Shown in pieces: positions 61,137 to 64,000 of a stretch of DNA of 64,000 nt. This stretch comes from Pseudomonadota bacterium (GTDB lineage Bacteria; Pseudomonadota; Gammaproteobacteria; Burkholderiales; Burkholderiaceae_B). The notes beneath the pieces are model-generated. The model saw nothing but the letters and a program-made list of their open reading frames with translations, was not told where the DNA came from and searched no databases. The translations under genes and the position numbers were made by a program. The stretch lies in contig JAEXOO010000047.1 of NCBI GenBank assembly GCA_023439305.1, forward strand, positions 37,472 to 101,471, in the 5' to 3' direction. Position 1 is the stretch's first letter. Each line of letters begins with the position of its first letter.

Positions 61137-62138
61137 ATGACTTGCAAGATACTCATAGTGCGTACGTCCTCCCTGGGAGATCTGGTGCATATGCTGCCGG
61201 CGATCTCGGACATCGCACGCCATGTGCCCGGTGCACAGATCGACTGGCTGGTCGAAGAAGGCTTTGCCGAGATTCCCCGTTGGCATCCGGCTGTGCACGA
61301 AGCTATTCCTGTTGCGCATCGCCGCTGGCGCAAGCAGTGGTGGTCGGCGCAGACTCGCCGGGAGCGCGCGGCCCTGCGCGACAACCTGGACGGGCGCCGC
61401 TACGACGTGGTTCTGGACATGCAGGCGCTCATGAAATCCATCTGGCTGGTGCGCCAGGCCCATGGCCGGCGGCACGGGCTGGACTGGAAGTCGGCGCGCG
61501 AACCCCTGGCGTCCTTGTTCTACGACGTACGTCATCGCGTCGGCTTCTGGCAGCCTGCCGTATTTCGCCAGCGCAGCCTGGCCGCAGCAGCATTCGCTTA
61601 TCAGTTTGATGGCCCGCCCGATTTTGGCTTGCAAGGCCTGGTCGCCCGAGCGCCGGCCGGCCAGCCGCCGTATGCCGTCATCATGCCCTCCGCCAGCCGC
61701 GACGATAAGCTCTGGGCGCCTGCTCATTGGCAACAGGTCTTTGACCGTCTGCAAGGCGATGGTCTGGCCCTGCGTCTGCTGGCTGGCAGCCCTGCAGAAA
61801 CAGAGCGCGCCCAGGCGCTGATCGCGGGACGCGAGCAGGCCTGTGTATTGCCCCGCATGGGCTTGACTCCTATCGCTCTTGAGCTGGCCGGCGCCCGCAT
61901 CATGGTGGGACTGGATAGCGGCTTGACGCATCTGTCGGCCGGATTGGGACGCCCGACTATCGGTATTTACAAAGCATCGACGCCGGTGCGCACGCCCTTG
62001 GAAGGGGCCGGCTATACCGCCAGTCTGGGGGAGCGCGGACATGCGCCGTCGGCTCAGACGGTGCTGTGCGCCATCGACCAGGCCCTCGACAGCCAGGACA
62101 GGGGGCAAACGTCGGTCCTGGCCCTGCCTGCTCTTTAG
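61137..62138 (+). CDS. waaC: Lipopolysaccharide heptosyltransferase I
   Basis: A 333-residue glycosyltransferase family 9 enzyme that adds the first heptose to Kdo of lipid A at the cytoplasmic membrane face. ILIVRTSSLGDLVHMLPAISDIARHVPGAQIDWLVEE (about 5-41) is the WaaC start, and the C-terminal sugar-nucleotide domain holds AGARIMVGLDSGLTHLSAGLGRPTIGIY. The ATG at 61137 fits the family. There is no ribosome site; the promoter -10 lies just upstream. It precedes waaA. Confidence 0.94.
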   Translation: MTCKILIVRTSSLGDLVHMLPAISDIARHVPGAQIDWLVEEGFAEIPRWHPAVHEAIPVAHRRWRKQWWSAQTRRERAALRDNLDGRRYDVVLDMQALMKSIWLVRQAHGRRHGLDWKSAREPLASLFYDVRHRVGFWQPAVFRQRSLAAAAFAYQFDGPPDFGLQGLVARAPAGQPPYAVIMPSASRDDKLWAPAHWQQVFDRLQGDGLALRLLAGSPAETERAQALIAGREQACVLPRMGLTPIALELAGARIMVGLDSGLTHLSAGLGRPTIGIYKASTPVRTPLEGAGYTASLGERGHAPSAQTVLCAIDQALDSQDRGQTSVLALPAL

Positions 62139-62206
62139 AGGCCTGCCGTTTGGCGGCCTGGCTTTGTGCGTACAATGTGTGCTGACCCTGGGCAGAGGCT
62201 AGGCTG

Positions 62207-63553
62207 GTGAATCGTTTTTTCTATACTGCTTCCATACGAGTGCTGGCCCCGGCCTTGATGGCCTGGATGGGGCTGCGCGCGCGGCGCGCAGGCGGCGACT
62301 GGCAGGTATTGTCCGGTCCGCGCTTCGGTTATTACAAAGGACAGGCCGTTCCTGTGCAGGCGCCTGTGTGGGTGCATGCGGTCAGCCTGGGCGAGACCCG
62401 CGCCGCCCAGCCTTTGATTCGCGCCTTGCTGGATCAGGGCGAAACGGTGTTGCTGACCCACATGACCGTGACCGGGCGCAAAGAAGGCGCAGACGCCTTC
62501 GCCGCCGAGATCGAGCAGGGGCGTCTGGTTCAGCAATGGCTGCCCTACGACTTTCCTGGTTCTGTGCGTCGCTTTCTGGCCTATTACCGGCCCAGCGCCG
62601 GCGTCCTGATCGAGCGTGAAGTCTGGCCCAATCTACTGGCGGCGGCTCGTCGCCAAGGGGTGCCGATGATGCTGGCCAGCGCCCGCTTTTCCGAATCGGC
62701 TTTGGTGGGCAGCCTTCGTGCAGGCTCGGTGATGCGGGAGGCCTATCGCTCCTTCAGGCTGGTCTATGCGCAAAGCTTGGCCGACGCGCAGCGGCTAGAG
62801 CAGGCGGGCGCGCATGGCGTGCGCGTGTCGGGCAATCTGAAGTTCGACATGGACCTGCCGCAAGACAAAATTGCGCGGGGCCGTCGTTTCGCCAGCGACC
62901 TGAATCGACGTATCGTGGTTATCGCCAGCACGCGCGAAACCGAGGACATGGATTTCTCCGACGCCATTGCCCATTATTTGCGCCGGGAACGCGAGCACGG
63001 CAGCGAGCTGCACGCACCTATTCTGTTTGTGTTGGTGCCGCGTCATCCCCAGCGTTTCGAGGATGCCGCGGCCTATCTGGACAAGCTGGGCCTGCGACAT
63101 GTGCGACGCAGCGCTTTGCTGCAGCAAGGAGATGCCAGTTCTTCGGCGCTGCAGGCGTGTCGGGATGTGGATGTGTTGCTGGGCGATACCCTGGGAGAGA
63201 TGTACTGGTATTACGCCCTGGCCCGCGTGGCGATTGTGGCGGGCAGTTTCCAGCCTCTGGGCGGTCAGAACTTCATCGAAGCCAGCGCCATCGGCGTTCC
63301 GGTCATCGTAGGGCCGCATACGCGTAATTTCGAACAAGCGGTCCAGGATGCCTTGCATGCCGGCGCGGCCCTGCGCGCCGGGACGCCGTCGGCCGCTTTG
63401 CAGCAGGCGGTAGAACTGGTGGATCAGCCCGCCAGGCATCACAGAATGTCGGATGCCGGTCTGCATTGGGTGCAGATGCACGAAGGGGCGGTGCTGCGGG
63501 TGCTCTCGGGCCTGGCCGAGATACGCGGCCAGCGTTCAGGCGACTATAAGTAA
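62207..63553 (+). CDS. waaA: 3-deoxy-D-manno-octulosonic acid (Kdo) transferase
   Basis: A 448-residue enzyme that transfers Kdo residues from CMP-Kdo to the lipid A precursor. The N-terminal membrane anchor (about 5-22) is followed by WVHAVSLGETRAAQPLIRALL, with the catalytic Glu of GETRAA. Further WaaA marks are GVLIEREVWPNLLAAARRQGVPMMLASARFSE and AGSFQPLGGQNFIEASAIGVPVIVGPHTRNFEQAV. The start is GTG. A TACAAT at 62171-62176 may give it its own promoter. The bidirectional terminator follows. Confidence 0.95.
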   Translation: MNRFFYTASIRVLAPALMAWMGLRARRAGGDWQVLSGPRFGYYKGQAVPVQAPVWVHAVSLGETRAAQPLIRALLDQGETVLLTHMTVTGRKEGADAFAAEIEQGRLVQQWLPYDFPGSVRRFLAYYRPSAGVLIEREVWPNLLAAARRQGVPMMLASARFSESALVGSLRAGSVMREAYRSFRLVYAQSLADAQRLEQAGAHGVRVSGNLKFDMDLPQDKIARGRRFASDLNRRIVVIASTRETEDMDFSDAIAHYLRREREHGSELHAPILFVLVPRHPQRFEDAAAYLDKLGLRHVRRSALLQQGDASSSALQACRDVDVLLGDTLGEMYWYYALARVAIVAGSFQPLGGQNFIEASAIGVPVIVGPHTRNFEQAVQDALHAGAALRAGTPSAALQQAVELVDQPARHHRMSDAGLHWVQMHEGAVLRVLSGLAEIRGQRSGDYK

Positions 63554-63632
63554 ATAAGTAATCGATCCAAGGCGGCGGCTTGGGATGTCGCAATTTTCTG
63601 ACATTTACCTGTAGGCAAGCAATGAGAAGACG

Positions 63633-63662
63633 AAAAAAAGCCCGCGCAAGCGGGCTTTTTTC
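63633..63662. terminator. Bidirectional terminator between waaA and the csp gene
   Basis: The perfect stem aagcccgc / gcgggctt with a GCAA loop is flanked by A on the left and T on the right. It can end waaA transcription rightward and cold-shock gene transcription leftward. Confidence 0.9.
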
Positions 63663-63683
63663 AGAGATCAGATACTGTAAGTA

Positions 63684-63893
63684 TTACAGCTTCTGGATGC
63701 TCTTGGCTTGTGGACCTTTCTGGCCTTCAGCAGACACGTACGAAACGCGCTGGTTTTCTTCCAGAGATTTGAAGCCCGTGCCCAGGATGTCCGAATGGTG
63801 CACGAAAAGGTCTTTGCCACCGTTGTCGGGGGAGATAAAGCCGTAGCCCTTTTCGTTATTGAACCATTTAACAATACCGGTTTCTGTTTGCAT
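63684..63893 (-). CDS. CspA-family cold-shock protein
   Basis: A 69-residue single-domain cold-shock RNA chaperone. RNP1 is KGYGFISP and RNP2 is DLFVHHSDI; the sequence starts with TGIVKWFNNEKGYGFISPD. The ATG at 63893 is preferred because agggA lies 9 bases upstream; an ATG at 63902 adds three residues but leaves no space for a ribosome site. Usual CspA length is 67-70. A long AT-rich leader upstream fits cold regulation. Confidence 0.95.
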   Translation of the reverse strand: MQTETGIVKWFNNEKGYGFISPDNGGKDLFVHHSDILGTGFKSLEENQRVSYVSAEGQKGPQAKSIQKL

Positions 63894-63966
63894 TTCCTGC
63901 ATTCCCTAAAAATGACGAGCAATCTGCTCAAAAAAGATTGTCAAGATGTAAAAATCAGGGCAATGA

Positions 63967-63994
63967 GTATTAGAAACAATACCGTATTGAACAA
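63967..63994 (-). promoter_or_regulatory. Candidate promoter of the cold-shock gene
   Basis: On the minus strand, TTGTTC (63989-63994) and TAATAC (63967-63972) are 16 bases apart. This gives a transcript leader of about 65 bases, within which gagca/tgctc (63917-63929) could form a small hairpin near the ribosome site. Confidence 0.4.
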
Positions 63995-64000
63995 ACTTCG

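Noticed and set aside
63640..63656. gcccgcgcaagcgggc near the cold-shock gene resembles the core of the CRISPR repeat
   Set aside because: It is a single copy with flanking A and T runs and lies between two gene ends; it is a bidirectional terminator whose GC stem and GCAA loop match the repeat by chance.

Overview
The window looks like chromosomal DNA of a betaproteobacterium, most likely Alcaligenaceae (Bordetella/Alcaligenes/Castellaniella-like). This rests on high GC with ordinary coding bias, three periplasmic receptors of the Bug (tripartite tricarboxylate) family that is greatly expanded in that family, many other solute-binding proteins, and the waaC-waaA and def-fmt-dprA housekeeping groups. 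I saw no rRNA, tRNA, transposase or phage structural gene. The taxonomic call is inference.

Layout. 1-10.4 kb: end of a Bug receptor, a chemotaxis transducer, a GntR regulator, a LysR regulator next to a DadA-like D-amino-acid dehydrogenase (with a LysR-type box between them), an acyltransferase-3 membrane protein, dkgB, a second Bug receptor and rmuC. 10.4-21.6 kb: a complete type I-E CRISPR-Cas locus (cas3, cas8e, cse2, cas7e, cas5e, cas6e, cas1, cas2, leader, 11 full repeats plus a truncated one). It has three peculiarities: cas1 is broken by one extra G in a run of nine; a toxin stump plus intact antitoxin follow cas2; and a complete RES/Xre toxin-antitoxin pair sits on the opposite strand between that antitoxin and the CRISPR leader. 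21.6-30.7 kb: a GGDEF-EAL sensor, acylphosphatase, an RpiR regulator with a TAXI-TRAP transporter, and an RluA-type pseudouridine synthase. 30.7-38.3 kb: a polar amino-acid ABC operon ending in a cytoplasmic-type L-asparaginase, glutamate dehydrogenase, YggS and a third Bug receptor. 38.3-47.5 kb: a Crp/Fnr regulator divergent from a Liv-type ABC operon flanked by two acyl/aryl-CoA ligase genes. 47.6-52.9 kb: an orphan amino-acid binding protein, a small membrane protein with HMG-CoA lyase, dprA, def and fmt. 52.9-61.0 kb: a minus-strand catabolic cluster (LysR, DUF1445 hydro-lyase, DctPQM TRAP transporter, DUF2848 protein, amidase, EamA exporter). 61.1-64 kb: LPS core genes waaC and waaA and a cold-shock protein.

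How it works together: much of the window is nutrient scavenging. I count eight periplasmic binding proteins or receptors, several beside the enzymes that probably process the imported compound (asparaginase; CoA ligases; amidase, DUF2848 and DUF1445). The CRISPR locus is the main accessory island. Its interference genes look intact, so it could still use existing spacers, while acquisition of new spacers may be off because of the cas1 frameshift, if that frameshift is real.
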